Source of the DNA: Phocaeicola_A sp045545095
GTDB taxonomy: Bacteria; Bacteroidota; Bacteroidia; Bacteroidales; Bacteroidaceae
DNA: 47,391 nt
NCBI GenBank assembly: GCA_045545095.1
Contig: JAZQAG010000017.1
Span: forward strand, 1 to 47,391
Reading direction: 5' to 3'
The position numbers and the translations under genes are program-made. This document shows, one piece after another, positions 1-8,580 of this stretch. The notes below the pieces were generated by a model, which made no database searches, was not told the origin of the DNA, and worked only from the letters and a program-made list of their open reading frames with translations. How positions within the stretch are numbered: position 1 is the stretch's first letter; each line of letters begins with the position of its first letter.

Positions 1-16
1 TTTCTTGAGATTTCGT

Positions 17-48
17 TTGGAATGTAAACCTATTTTGGATTATCTTTG
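17..48 (+). promoter_or_regulatory. Possible promoter inside the 31-bp repeats
   Basis: A TATCTTTG at 41-48 matches the Bacteroidetes -7 consensus TAnnTTTG, with TTTG at 16-19 about 20 nt upstream as a -33 element. It lies between repeat copies 1 and 2 and reads rightward, but no open reading frame follows before 774. It may be fortuitous or belong to a non-coding transcript. Confidence 0.3.
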
Positions 49-101
49 CAAAGCGTAAACTCACATAGGAATAAATATTTCCAGTGTAAACCTATATAGG
101 A
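24..101. repeat. Three 31-bp-spaced direct repeats (GTAAACCTATATAGGA type)
   Basis: GTAAAC starts at 24, 55 and 86, exactly 31 bp apart. A degenerate fourth copy (GTCAAC) starts at 117, again in register. The best copy contains the 10-bp palindrome CCTATATAGG (91-100); the first copy has CCTATTTTGG and the second only the right half. Spacing of about three helical turns places the copies on one DNA face, as expected for cooperative protein binding. Only about 16 bp per unit are conserved, and the units may continue left of the window. The function is inferred and no binding protein is visible. Confidence 0.6.
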
Positions 102-120
102 TTCTAAGTTTAACCCGTCA

Positions 121-244
121 ACTTATTTCAGTACACTGCAGAAGTACTGAAGTACTATACGGGAAGTATTGGAGTACTGCTTAAGAAGTACTGGAGTATT
201 TCCTAAGAAGTACTGAAGTAGGTCTGCAGTGTACTGAAATAAGT
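121..244. repeat. Compact repeat element: 22-bp perfect inverted ends around four 22-bp-period repeats
   Basis: The segment 121-142 is the exact reverse complement of 223-244 (22 bp, no mismatch). Between the arms are four copies of GAAGTAYTGRAGTA starting at 141, 163, 185 and 207, exactly 22 bp apart with 8 variable bases between them. Part of each arm (TTCAGTAC) is itself complementary to the internal unit (GTACTGAA), so arms and repeats are related. The element could be a non-autonomous mobile or palindromic unit, a multi-site operator, or a transcribed hairpin. No transposase or target-site duplication is evident. Bases 245-387 after it show nothing I can name. Confidence 0.7.
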
Positions 245-387
245 ATTAAGCTTTGTTTCACTACGCGCTTCCGCGCACAGCCATATTCACCCTTTAGTCT
301 ATTGGTGTACCTTATTATATATCTATTGCCCAAAGTTGCAGGAGACAGATATATCATATAAGTATCAGGAAGTTTTCTCTCCTATTT

Positions 388-418
388 TTTGTATGAATAC
401 TTTTTTTCATTACTTTTG
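388..418 (+). promoter_or_regulatory. Promoter of the FG-GAP surface protein gene
   Basis: TTTG at 388-391 and TACTTTTG at 411-418 are separated by 19 nt, which fits the Bacteroidetes -33/-7 consensus. Transcription would start near 425, leaving a leader of about 350 nt before the ATG at 774. Confidence 0.6.
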
Positions 419-567
419 CCGAGTAAAGTATTAATCACCCAATTCATTATTAAAAGAAATAGACAGACACCGAGAAACGTTCCGAAAGTATAGCTTGTCC
501 ATGAGGCAGCCCTTTCAATAAAACCAATAACGGAAAAGCGTTCCCGTTCGTACTTATATATGAATTT

Positions 568-710
568 GAGCTTTTAGCTCTTGTTCTCTCGACTTTGAAT
601 ACCGCCAATATTCGCAACCGAGAACAAGCAGTTGGGGGTTCACGTCATCATAGGCGTGGACCATTCTTGCTTGTTTGGTTGTGAGGTCACTTGGCGGTAA
701 CCTAAAGTCG
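568..710 (+). promoter_or_regulatory. Structured 5' leader with nested hairpins (candidate riboregulator)
   Basis: Three nested stems can be drawn: 590-608 with 691-710 (imperfect), 613-630 with 668-683, and 637-644 with 655-662 enclosing a 10-nt loop. A small hairpin GAGCT-TTT-AGCTC sits at 568-580. The strand GAGAACAAGCA (620-630) recurs exactly at 776-786, overlapping the start codon of the downstream gene. CTTGTTCTC (580-588) and TGCTTGTT (668-675) could therefore pair either within the leader or with the start codon. I do not recognise a known riboswitch class. The pairings are seen in the sequence; the regulatory role is inferred. Confidence 0.5.
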
Positions 711-773
711 AAAATAGGCATTGAATGGTTCCGCTTTTTTTATTCTCTATTATTTCACATCAATATTATTAAA

Positions 774-3700
774 ATGAGAACAAGCAAAGCACTTAAAATT
801 GTGCTATATGCCATTGTTTCAGTACTATGGACACATGCATATGCACAAAAGACAGAATTTCCCGTAGATTTTTCAAAGTTCAAAGGACAATGGTATGACA
901 TCACAAACGATGGAGTGATGGAATACATGAGTAAAGGTAGTGACGATTATGGTTTCTTTAAGTTTAACAGTGATTTGACGGAGTCTTCACTATTGGCTAA
1001 AATTCCTTATCCAGAAGGTCTATATTGTATTAACATCAATAATGATAATATAATGGATGCCTATAAGATTGGTAATTATAGCTTCATCTACCTCGCCAAT
1101 GAGGATTATACTATGCGCGAAGTATTTAAGACAGAATATAATAAAATACCAAGTCCTATTGATTTCAACAATGATGGTTTCCCTGATTTTGTTGTGAATG
1201 AAGATACACGTCAAGCAGATGTAGCTGTATTAGTAAATGGTGAATACATTACCACGAAAGTACAACTGCTCACTCCAGAAGATTATGCGGGCATTCAGAA
1301 GGAACTCAAATTGACCGGCAGCACTTCGGGATTTGCCTACGAATATATAATTGTTCCCGATAAGGTTGTGCCATCCCTGACTTCCGGTATCAAATCCATT
1401 GATTTGAATAGTGATGGTTATGTTGACTTTGTCAATCCTGACGACGGTTCGTTCTATCAGAGTTTGGGAGACGGAAGATATGTCAAGAACTCCTTTGGGG
1501 GGAAATCCACATTTCGTGACTTCAACAATGACGGTTTGATGGATGTACTTGTATGGGATTCAGAAAACTTGAAACTTACATTATTCTATTCAAACCCAGA
1601 TTTGTCATGGGGAGAAAAGAAAATCTTCTCTAATCTCCGTTGTAATGATGAACTGTTCTGTTACGATTTCGACAAGGATGGGGATGTGGACGTTTTAGTA
1701 CCGTTTGACCAACATCATAATAATCCAAAGCACGATAATGGAGCCTCTTATATAATGGTGATTGAAAATCAAGGGAACAACAGTTTCAAGAAACATGAGT
1801 TCTTGCTTGACGGAACCCTTTGGTTCAAAGACTGTTTTGATATGGACGGTGATGGCTTGTTTGAAATCTCTGCGCTCAAGGCTAACGAGGCAGATAGTAC
1901 CGATTTGGTGCTTTACGAGGTTTCCGGTTTAGATATTCTGGATTATCCCCAAATGATAAAGAACTCAATAACCAAATTAGCAAGTAAATCTTATCAATAT
2001 TTGCATTTGCAAAGAGAACAATATATAAATGAATTTTTGCTTGCTGATGTTTGCAATAGTGGATATACCAATCTCTTTTATACTCAGTACAGGGAGGTCG
2101 ATTATTCATACAAAAGTTTCTATACCAAGGAATCTGTTCCTTCCATAGCAACCAATAATCGTCCGACAGCACCGCAAACCATTGATTATAACTTTGATGC
2201 AGCCACTAATCAACTGAAGATTTCTTGGAGCGAAGGAACGGATAAAGAAACCTCTTCGGTTGATTTGACCTATGCCCTGCGTATAGGCACCGAGAAGGAT
2301 AAGGGAGATATCTATTTTGCTCATGCCAATACCGATGGTACAAGGCGCAATCTGCTTGAAGGAAACAGTGGGCATAGCCGTTATCGGGTGTTTGATGTCT
2401 CTCCATGGAAAGCCGGGAAATATTATATTTCAGTGCAAAGTGTTGATCCCAATTGTCTCGGTTCTGTATTCAGTGAATATGTAGTGTTTGAGAAACATAC
2501 TCCTGCATCAGACTTTATCCTTTCTTATAACGACCATATAGCTATAGGGGATACTTGTACCGTAGTGTTGCAACATGGTGCAGAATCAGGATGCACTTAT
2601 CATTGGGATTGGGCTGGTGGAACAGTCGTTTCCGCCAAAGAAGATGGCAGCGAATACAAAATCGTATTCCATGAAGGTGGTGACAAATTGATTTCACTTC
2701 ATGTGGAAGATTCCAATGGTAATGTCTCTTTGAAAAAGGAACAGGTATTAAGTATTAATCATGCAAAGATTAAAGTTTTGGATCGTAATTCTGAGAATCC
2801 GGGAAAAGGTTTTGATTATGCACAGTTTGCAATGGATTTGGATGAAGACGGAGATGCCGAAATTGTAGCTTCAGATCAATCTCATGAGGGATACACATTC
2901 CATGAAGGCGATGCAGAGGGGAATTATGCTCCTATCAAAAAACTGTGGAACTCAAATATGCCGGATTCACGATATGGTGATTCCTACATACTGACAGATA
3001 TTAATCATGATGGCAAAGCCGATTTGGCCTATTACGCACCTGATATGGCCTATTTACTTATCAATGAAGATGGTGAACTTACCGCGGGGGATGACATTAA
3101 AGAATTTGTACCCAAAGCTGTTCCTGATTATAAGAAGTGTGCAGATTTTAACAATGATGGTTTTGTAGATTTGTACTACACTTCATACCAATATATTTAT
3201 GCCAATGACGGAACTTATCAGTCTTACAAGATAAAGAATGTTCCTTATCGTCCGCTTTTTTTAGATTATAACCGTGATGGATTAATGGATATAATTGAAG
3301 AGGACGGAACGAAATGGCATAAAAATAACGGAGATTTTACTTTTACTGAGTCTGAACTCAATTATGAATTTGGATTCCGTTCTTTAGTGATAGCAGATTT
3401 TGATGGCGATGGTACGTGGGATTATTTTGACCCTGCTAAAGGAGGAAATTATGGACTTACTCATTATGCTGACACTTTGAACATCTATTGGGGAGATAGT
3501 TCTTCCACTACACAAATACCATGTGTGAAAGATGAGCCTTTTTCTGCAGGACATGTTGTAGCCGATGTGGACAACAATGGGTGCCTTGATATTATAATCG
3601 GTTGTCAGGGAAAGAAGCGAATCGCAGTCATATATCTGAATAAAAATCATAGCTTCAAAATGGAAACAATAGAATATGGTTATTCAAATATAGAAGATTT

Positions 3701-5609
3701 TAACTTTCACACCACTGATGGCAGATTCATTTTCAATGGCTACGAACTATCCAATGTTGCCAATGAAAAGCCTCTTGCCCCCACCAACTTGCGCGCTTCG
3801 CAGAGTGGTAAGTTTGTGACAATCGAGTGGAACCACTCTGTGGATAAAGAGACACCAGAGGCGTTGATGCAATACAATATCAGTATCAAGCATAAGGGAA
3901 AGACAGGGGAAGGTTCTTATTTGATTTCACCACTCAACTCTACCAAGAATGGTGTGCCCGTACCCTCACCACATAACCTGCTGATAGGAAACAAGTTCAC
4001 TATCCCATTGGCAAATATCCCGGCAGGAGAATATGAAGTGCAGGTACAGGGTGTGGATCGTTGGCATCAGGAATCTGACTTCTCTGAGATATATGACCTG
4101 ACAGTTCTTGCACAGAGTGTGATAGAGATGCCGACCTCTACAGGTGTAGGCAAGGAGGTGACAGTGGCGATTGTGACCAATAGCGGTGACGCTGTCAACT
4201 TTGGAGAGGGAGCAACAGCAGTCGAAACCTCTACAGGGGTTTACACAGTAAGTTGGAATGCGGCAGGGCAGAAGACCGTTACAGTAGGAAGCCTCGCTTC
4301 ACAAAGCATTTATGTGTATCCTTTGCCTGAAGCAGGATTCACCTTACCGACAAGTGTACTTAAGGGGGCAACCGTGAACTTCACAGGAACAAACATCGAC
4401 AGTGGTACATGGGAATATTCATTCAATGGTGCTGACTTTGAGCCTGTAGCAAAAAGCGAGGCGGTGAGAATGTCATTAGGGGACGGTGAAAAAGCCTCAT
4501 TGGTATTCAATGCAGCCGGCGAATACAAGGTGCGCCACACGGTATCTGATGCGTTCAACTCTGTTGAGTGTACTGTATCTGTCATTGTGACTGGAACAAA
4601 CAGCCAGCCGGAAATCGCTATAGTGAATATCAATCCCGATAGCGGCAAATATCAGATAAACTGGTCGGCAGAAGTATTCCCTGATGAGGTTACCAGTGTC
4701 AATGTGTATAAAGAAACGACGCACAGTAATGTGTACGAACTTCTGGCTAATGTGCCTGTAAGCGAAAGCTCCTACACAGACCTTACTTCACAACCTGATG
4801 TAACCGCTTCGCGCTATCATATCTCTTATGTGTTGCCTTATGGCGAATCGCAACGTAGTGATGACCATCAGGCAATGCACGTAATGATCAATCAGGGAAT
4901 GTCCGACACCTGGAACCTGAGTTGGAGTCATTATGAAGGTGCTGAAGTTGACAGTTATCGCATTTTGGGCGGAAAAACGGCCGATAATCTGCAGCTCATT
5001 GCAGAGGTGTCAGGGCATATATCATCCTATAGCAATATTCAGGCTGTGGGAGAAATGAAATATTATGCTGTGGAGATTCAGATTGGGGCGGACGCTCAAC
5101 CAATTACGCGCAGCAGTGCCAATGTGCTCTCTTCACGTTCCAATGTGATTTCTGCAGATGACGCATCAGTCATAAACTTCATTACAGACATCGTGATATA
5201 CAGTGAAACAGGAGAGTCTGTGATGAAGGGCCATCCGGGTGAGACTCTTCAATTGTTTGCTTACCTGCATCCTTTCAGTGCGACATTGCGTGATATTGAC
5301 TGGAGCATTACAGACGGAAACGATTTTGCCACCATTGACAAAAATGGACTTCTTACTGCAACAAAGAGTGGAAACGTAATCGTGAAGGCAACAGCCGTTG
5401 ATGGTTCCGGAGTTTTCGATGAGTTTGCGGTAACTTTGGATCTGGAAGCTGAAGGCATCTCACCAGAGAGCACTTATCCGAAGAATGGCATATGGCCTAC
5501 CGATATCTATGATATCACCGGCCGTATGGTCAGAAAGGGTACAATCTCTACCGAAGGATTACAACCCGGACTTTACATCGTCAAAGGAAAGAAAGTGATA
5601 ATCAGATAA
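774..5609 (+). CDS. Large secreted FG-GAP/VCBS repeat protein with Ig-like/FN3 domains
   Basis: Predicted 1611-residue surface or secreted protein. The reading frame opens at 675, but the ATG at 774 is chosen because it begins a clean signal peptide (MRTSKALKIVLYAI..., cleavage after THAYA). The first calcium-loop FG-GAP block covers roughly residues 120-370, with loops such as FNNDGFPDF, DLNSDGYVDF and DFDKDGDVDV. A fibronectin/PKD-like stretch follows, then a second FG-GAP block at about 680-955 (DLDEDGDAEI, DINHDGKADL, DFDGDGTWDY). After that come FN3/PKD-like and Big_2-like domains. The last ~35 residues (YDITGRMVRKG...GLYIVKGKKVIIR) resemble a Por/T9SS-type sorting tail. FG-GAP proteins usually mediate adhesion or ligand binding; the actual ligand is unknown. 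The gene stands alone between its own long leader and a terminator. Confidence 0.85.
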   Translation: MRTSKALKIVLYAIVSVLWTHAYAQKTEFPVDFSKFKGQWYDITNDGVMEYMSKGSDDYGFFKFNSDLTESSLLAKIPYPEGLYCININNDNIMDAYKIGNYSFIYLANEDYTMREVFKTEYNKIPSPIDFNNDGFPDFVVNEDTRQADVAVLVNGEYITTKVQLLTPEDYAGIQKELKLTGSTSGFAYEYIIVPDKVVPSLTSGIKSIDLNSDGYVDFVNPDDGSFYQSLGDGRYVKNSFGGKSTFRDFNNDGLMDVLVWDSENLKLTLFYSNPDLSWGEKKIFSNLRCNDELFCYDFDKDGDVDVLVPFDQHHNNPKHDNGASYIMVIENQGNNSFKKHEFLLDGTLWFKDCFDMDGDGLFEISALKANEADSTDLVLYEVSGLDILDYPQMIKNSITKLASKSYQYLHLQREQYINEFLLADVCNSGYTNLFYTQYREVDYSYKSFYTKESVPSIATNNRPTAPQTIDYNFDAATNQLKISWSEGTDKETSSVDLTYALRIGTEKDKGDIYFAHANTDGTRRNLLEGNSGHSRYRVFDVSPWKAGKYYISVQSVDPNCLGSVFSEYVVFEKHTPASDFILSYNDHIAIGDTCTVVLQHGAESGCTYHWDWAGGTVVSAKEDGSEYKIVFHEGGDKLISLHVEDSNGNVSLKKEQVLSINHAKIKVLDRNSENPGKGFDYAQFAMDLDEDGDAEIVASDQSHEGYTFHEGDAEGNYAPIKKLWNSNMPDSRYGDSYILTDINHDGKADLAYYAPDMAYLLINEDGELTAGDDIKEFVPKAVPDYKKCADFNNDGFVDLYYTSYQYIYANDGTYQSYKIKNVPYRPLFLDYNRDGLMDIIEEDGTKWHKNNGDFTFTESELNYEFGFRSLVIADFDGDGTWDYFDPAKGGNYGLTHYADTLNIYWGDSSSTTQIPCVKDEPFSAGHVVADVDNNGCLDIIIGCQGKKRIAVIYLNKNHSFKMETIEYGYSNIEDFNFHTTDGRFIFNGYELSNVANEKPLAPTNLRASQSGKFVTIEWNHSVDKETPEALMQYNISIKHKGKTGEGSYLISPLNSTKNGVPVPSPHNLLIGNKFTIPLANIPAGEYEVQVQGVDRWHQESDFSEIYDLTVLAQSVIEMPTSTGVGKEVTVAIVTNSGDAVNFGEGATAVETSTGVYTVSWNAAGQKTVTVGSLASQSIYVYPLPEAGFTLPTSVLKGATVNFTGTNIDSGTWEYSFNGADFEPVAKSEAVRMSLGDGEKASLVFNAAGEYKVRHTVSDAFNSVECTVSVIVTGTNSQPEIAIVNINPDSGKYQINWSAEVFPDEVTSVNVYKETTHSNVYELLANVPVSESSYTDLTSQPDVTASRYHISYVLPYGESQRSDDHQAMHVMINQGMSDTWNLSWSHYEGAEVDSYRILGGKTADNLQLIAEVSGHISSYSNIQAVGEMKYYAVEIQIGADAQPITRSSANVLSSRSNVISADDASVINFITDIVIYSETGESVMKGHPGETLQLFAYLHPFSATLRDIDWSITDGNDFATIDKNGLLTATKSGNVIVKATAVDGSGVFDEFAVTLDLEAEGISPESTYPKNGIWPTDIYDITGRMVRKGTISTEGLQPGLYIVKGKKVIIR

Positions 5610-5631
5610 AGGACTTTCACCTTATAAGATA

Positions 5632-5693
5632 GTGTGTCGGAATTCATTTCTCACCTGCAACCAACGCAAGAAGGGAAGTGAATTCCGACACAC
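5632..5693. terminator. Bidirectional terminator between convergent genes
   Basis: A perfect 15-bp stem, 5632-5646 with 5679-5693 (GTGTGTCGGAATTCA and complement), sits between the stop codons of the FG-GAP gene (+) and the GH25 gene (-). No strong U tract follows on either strand, so efficiency is uncertain. Confidence 0.6.
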
Positions 5694-5701
5694 GCATATT
5701 A

Positions 5702-6610
5702 TCACCTTACAGTCAGGCGCATAAGTTCTTCTATATCTCCATTAAATACGTTCAAGTCAACATGCCCACGAATACCGTCTATACGGCCACGATCGGTATG
5801 TTGCCAGAATTTCCATGAGCCGGTATATTCCAATTCATCTACATAATAGTGGGCTATCCAAAAAGGATATGACCTGATAGAAGAATCTTCCAAATAATCT
5901 GTCCAGAACTTATATGAGGCATAAATAATGGGTGCTACACCATAATGCTTTTCAACAATAGAAAGCCATGTCAACACCCCTTGGCGTAAAGAGTCTGTGC
6001 CCATTTTCCCAGACACTTCCACATCAAGTACCGGCGGCAAATCACCCGATTGCAAAGTTACCTGACTGATAAAGTTACGCGCTTGTACCTCAGCTGAGAC
6101 ATCAGGCAAAAAGAAATGATATGCCCCACAGACAAACCCACGTTCACGGGCAGACTTGAAATTGTATCGGAAATTCTCATCCACAAAATTCCCACCTTCG
6201 GTAGCCTTCATAAATACGAACGTGATTGGCTTTCCCCGATGATAGGCTACCCGTAATCTCGCCCAATCAATATCTCCCTGGTGGTGAGATATATCAATGC
6301 CATGCACATAAGGACGAGCATAATATTCATCTGCCAAATCTATCCGCTGCAAATATGGCCGGAAAAAGAAATAGTAGGCAGCAAACAGATAGACTATCCC
6401 CACTAAAGACACTGACACCCAAATAACCCAAGAAGCCGTTTCGCCATTATGCTGAAAGAGACGTTGGAAACGTCCAATCATAGCGCCAAACATCATTGTT
6501 GTACCTTTCTTTGCACCCTTCTTACGGGATTTTGAAGTTTTACAGGGCTTACGTTTGGATGCGGCTGAAGTACTTTTCTTACGAGGAGATACTTGAGTAC
6601 GTTTCTGCAT
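5702..6610 (-). CDS. GH25 family muramidase (lysozyme), membrane anchored
   Basis: 302 residues. A very basic N-terminus (about residues 1-37, rich in Lys/Arg/Ser) precedes one transmembrane helix near residues 62-84 (WVIWVSVSLVGIVYLFAAYY). The remainder is a glycoside hydrolase family 25 domain. Its signatures are GIDISHHQGDIDW, FMKATEGGNF and the catalytic LDVEVSG (DxE), followed by PIIYASYKFW and the conserved FWQHTD near the C-terminus. GH25 enzymes cleave the beta-1,4 bond between MurNAc and GlcNAc. With this topology the catalytic domain would face the periplasm, suggesting cell-wall remodelling rather than a secreted toxin. It lies just downstream of pfp on the same strand but behind that gene's terminator, so it is probably transcribed separately. 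Confidence 0.85.
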   Translation of the reverse strand: MQKRTQVSPRKKSTSAASKRKPCKTSKSRKKGAKKGTTMMFGAMIGRFQRLFQHNGETASWVIWVSVSLVGIVYLFAAYYFFFRPYLQRIDLADEYYARPYVHGIDISHHQGDIDWARLRVAYHRGKPITFVFMKATEGGNFVDENFRYNFKSARERGFVCGAYHFFLPDVSAEVQARNFISQVTLQSGDLPPVLDVEVSGKMGTDSLRQGVLTWLSIVEKHYGVAPIIYASYKFWTDYLEDSSIRSYPFWIAHYYVDELEYTGSWKFWQHTDRGRIDGIRGHVDLNVFNGDIEELMRLTVR

Positions 6611-6643
6611 TTATTGGGGAACTCAATAATTCATTATAAAATA

Positions 6644-6710
6644 TCATCCGCAGACCACACAAGGCATGTCAAAAAAGATGCAGCCCCTATTCTGTGTCAT
6701 CTGCGGATGA
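6644..6710 (-). terminator. Terminator of pfp
   Basis: TCATCCGCAGA at 6644-6654 pairs perfectly with 6700-6710, and partial complementarity continues inward. Reading the minus strand, the hairpin is followed by an AT-rich run (ATATTTTAT), 20 nt past the pfp stop codon. Confidence 0.55.
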
Positions 6711-6728
6711 AAAATCAGGTGTTATATA

Positions 6729-8366
6729 TTATGCCTGCTCAAGAGCCAACGTTTTAGTCGGTTGGTCACATACTTCTGTAGGACCAAAGTATTGAATCGG
6801 ACCAGGATAAACATAAGCTGTCTCTATAGCCCATTCATCACGCTTGGCAGCAAAAGCCTTGAAAGGAGCACCATCGAGTTTTACAAGAGCCTTTTGGATA
6901 ACGGGCTTCATCTCACCATGGCGACGCTCCATATTCATCATCATAGTGATGGGCACACCACCGGCAATCCACTCTTCAGCAGGAGCTGTAGTATTGCGTA
7001 CGCTTGACATATAACCGGTCTTTCCGTTAGCAATCAGCATAGAAGCTGTGTAACCCAAAGCGTAGCAATAGTCAGCATCGTAGTTAGAGGGGGCAGCACA
7101 ACGTCCTTCGTAACCGAAGAAATGGTGCTGAGCAGCAAATTTACCTACGAACTTGCCCTCTTCCTTCCACTGGGCGAGTTTTACAGCAACCATATCTGAC
7201 AACAGTTTCTCTGTTTCGATCAAAGATACCTGTACGTTACCATGAGGGTCACGGTCGAGAGTCAACTGACGAGCCACACCTTCGGGAAGAGAAGCGTAGA
7301 TGGCAGCATTCTCTTTTGACAGTTTAGAGATAACCCACTCACGTTGGGCGCTCTTCTTAATCATAGCGAACTCTGAACCTTCAGCTAACAGATCGTTCAA
7401 CTCTGCAATCAGTTTCTTCATAGCAGGAATAAACTCAATCAAGCCTTCGGGAATAAGTACTGTACCGAAGTTGTTACCCTGTGCTGCACGATTAGCAACA
7501 GCTTGAGCAATATAGGTTACAACATCGTCGAGTGACATATTCTTGGCCTCAACTTCCTCAGAAACAATGCAAATATTAGGCTGAGTCTGGAGAGCACACT
7601 CAAGGGCGATGTGAGAAGCTGAACGACCCATCAACTTGATGAAATGCCAGTATTTGCGTGAAGAGTTACAGTCGCGTTGGATATTACCGATAACCTCAGA
7701 GTAAACCTTACATGCAGTGTCGAAACCGAATGAAGTCTCAATCATCTCGTTCTTCAAGTCACCATCGATAGTCTTGGGACAACCGATTACCTGTACGCCA
7801 CACTTCTTGGCTGCATAGTACTCTGCCAACACACAAGCGTTGGTGTTAGAGTCGTCACCACCGATAATTACCAAAGCCTTGATACCCAATTGCTGGATGA
7901 TTTCCAATCCTTTTTCGAACTGGTCTTCTTTCTCCAACTTGGTACGACCAGAACCAATGATATCGAAACCTCCGGTATTGCGATACTCATCAATGATATC
8001 AGCAGTCAGTTCCTTGTAATTATGGTCAACCAAGCCACCAGGACCAAGAATAAAGCCGAAGAGACGGCTATCCTTATTGAGAGCCTTGATACCATCGAAA
8101 AGACCGGAAATGACATTATGTCCACCAGGAGCTTGTCCGCCAGAAAGGATTACACCTACGTTAATGGCAGGATAAGCTGTTGCTTCACCTTCCACGAACT
8201 GAATCATAGGCATACCATAAGTGTTAGGGAACAGAGCCTTGATAGCCTCTTGGTCTGCAACCGATTGGGTGGGAGCACCCTCTTGTACTTTCACTGCTCC
8301 CTTCAATGCTTTAGGAAGCTTGGGTTGATAAGCAGCTCTTGCGATCTGCAATGCACTCTTTGTCAT
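6729..8366 (-). CDS. pfp: Pyrophosphate--fructose-6-phosphate 1-phosphotransferase
   Basis: 545 residues, the length of the long PPi-dependent phosphofructokinases. It catalyses reversible phosphorylation of fructose-6-phosphate using pyrophosphate in cytosolic glycolysis/gluconeogenesis. The nucleotide-binding region reads GGDDSNTNA, with Asp where ATP-dependent enzymes have Gly. The catalytic motif is PKTIDGD rather than GTIDND. Both residues mark PPi rather than ATP as phosphoryl donor. The substrate-binding MGRSASHIALECA motif is also present. The gene is monocistronic, with a terminator behind it and a 214-bp upstream region carrying repeated AACGAAATTT sequences but no good TAnnTTTG element. 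Assignment is by motif and is firm. Confidence 0.95.
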   Translation of the reverse strand: MTKSALQIARAAYQPKLPKALKGAVKVQEGAPTQSVADQEAIKALFPNTYGMPMIQFVEGEATAYPAINVGVILSGGQAPGGHNVISGLFDGIKALNKDSRLFGFILGPGGLVDHNYKELTADIIDEYRNTGGFDIIGSGRTKLEKEDQFEKGLEIIQQLGIKALVIIGGDDSNTNACVLAEYYAAKKCGVQVIGCPKTIDGDLKNEMIETSFGFDTACKVYSEVIGNIQRDCNSSRKYWHFIKLMGRSASHIALECALQTQPNICIVSEEVEAKNMSLDDVVTYIAQAVANRAAQGNNFGTVLIPEGLIEFIPAMKKLIAELNDLLAEGSEFAMIKKSAQREWVISKLSKENAAIYASLPEGVARQLTLDRDPHGNVQVSLIETEKLLSDMVAVKLAQWKEEGKFVGKFAAQHHFFGYEGRCAAPSNYDADYCYALGYTASMLIANGKTGYMSSVRNTTAPAEEWIAGGVPITMMMNMERRHGEMKPVIQKALVKLDGAPFKAFAAKRDEWAIETAYVYPGPIQYFGPTEVCDQPTKTLALEQA

Positions 8367-8392
8367 AATATTCTATTTTGTTATTACTATAA

Positions 8393-8484
8393 AAATTTCG
8401 TTCCTATAATAAAGTATAGCCACAGATATATCTCTATGGCTCTGCAAATTTCGTTCTTTTATCCGAGATATAAAAACGAAATTT
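8393..8484. repeat. AAATTTCGTT direct and inverted repeats upstream of pfp
   Basis: AAATTTCGTTC occurs exactly at 8393-8403 and 8446-8456, and its inverted core AACGAAATTT at 8475-8484. A further imperfect dyad (GCCATAGA...TCTGTGGC) lies at about 8421-8440. The copies at 8446 and 8475 can form a 10-bp stem, usable as a terminator for the recJ-recQ operon, or the three copies may be an operator for pfp. The sequence cannot distinguish these. Confidence 0.4.
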
Positions 8485-8580
8485 GGCAAAACTCCTATCC
8501 TATCAAAAAAAAAGCACTATTTTCAAGCAAGAATTATATGCTTATTGCTTTTTTGTAAAGATGAGATGACATATCCAATT

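Noticed and set aside
24..132. Possible CRISPR array from the regular 31-bp spacing
   Set aside because: Only about 16 bp per unit are conserved, spacers would be about 15 bp, the repeats are imperfect and no cas genes are present.
568..710. Leader as a known riboswitch (TPP, cobalamin, SAM, FMN) or group I/II intron
   Set aside because: None of the conserved cores of those classes is visible and no intron-encoded protein is present.
675..773. Upstream extension of the FG-GAP protein to the ATG/GTG region at 675
   Set aside because: The extra 33 residues lie inside the structured leader and would bury the clear signal peptide that starts at 774.
7890..8558. 222-codon plus-strand frame over the pfp 5' region
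   Set aside because: It is antisense to the well-supported pfp gene and has no domain-like sequence.
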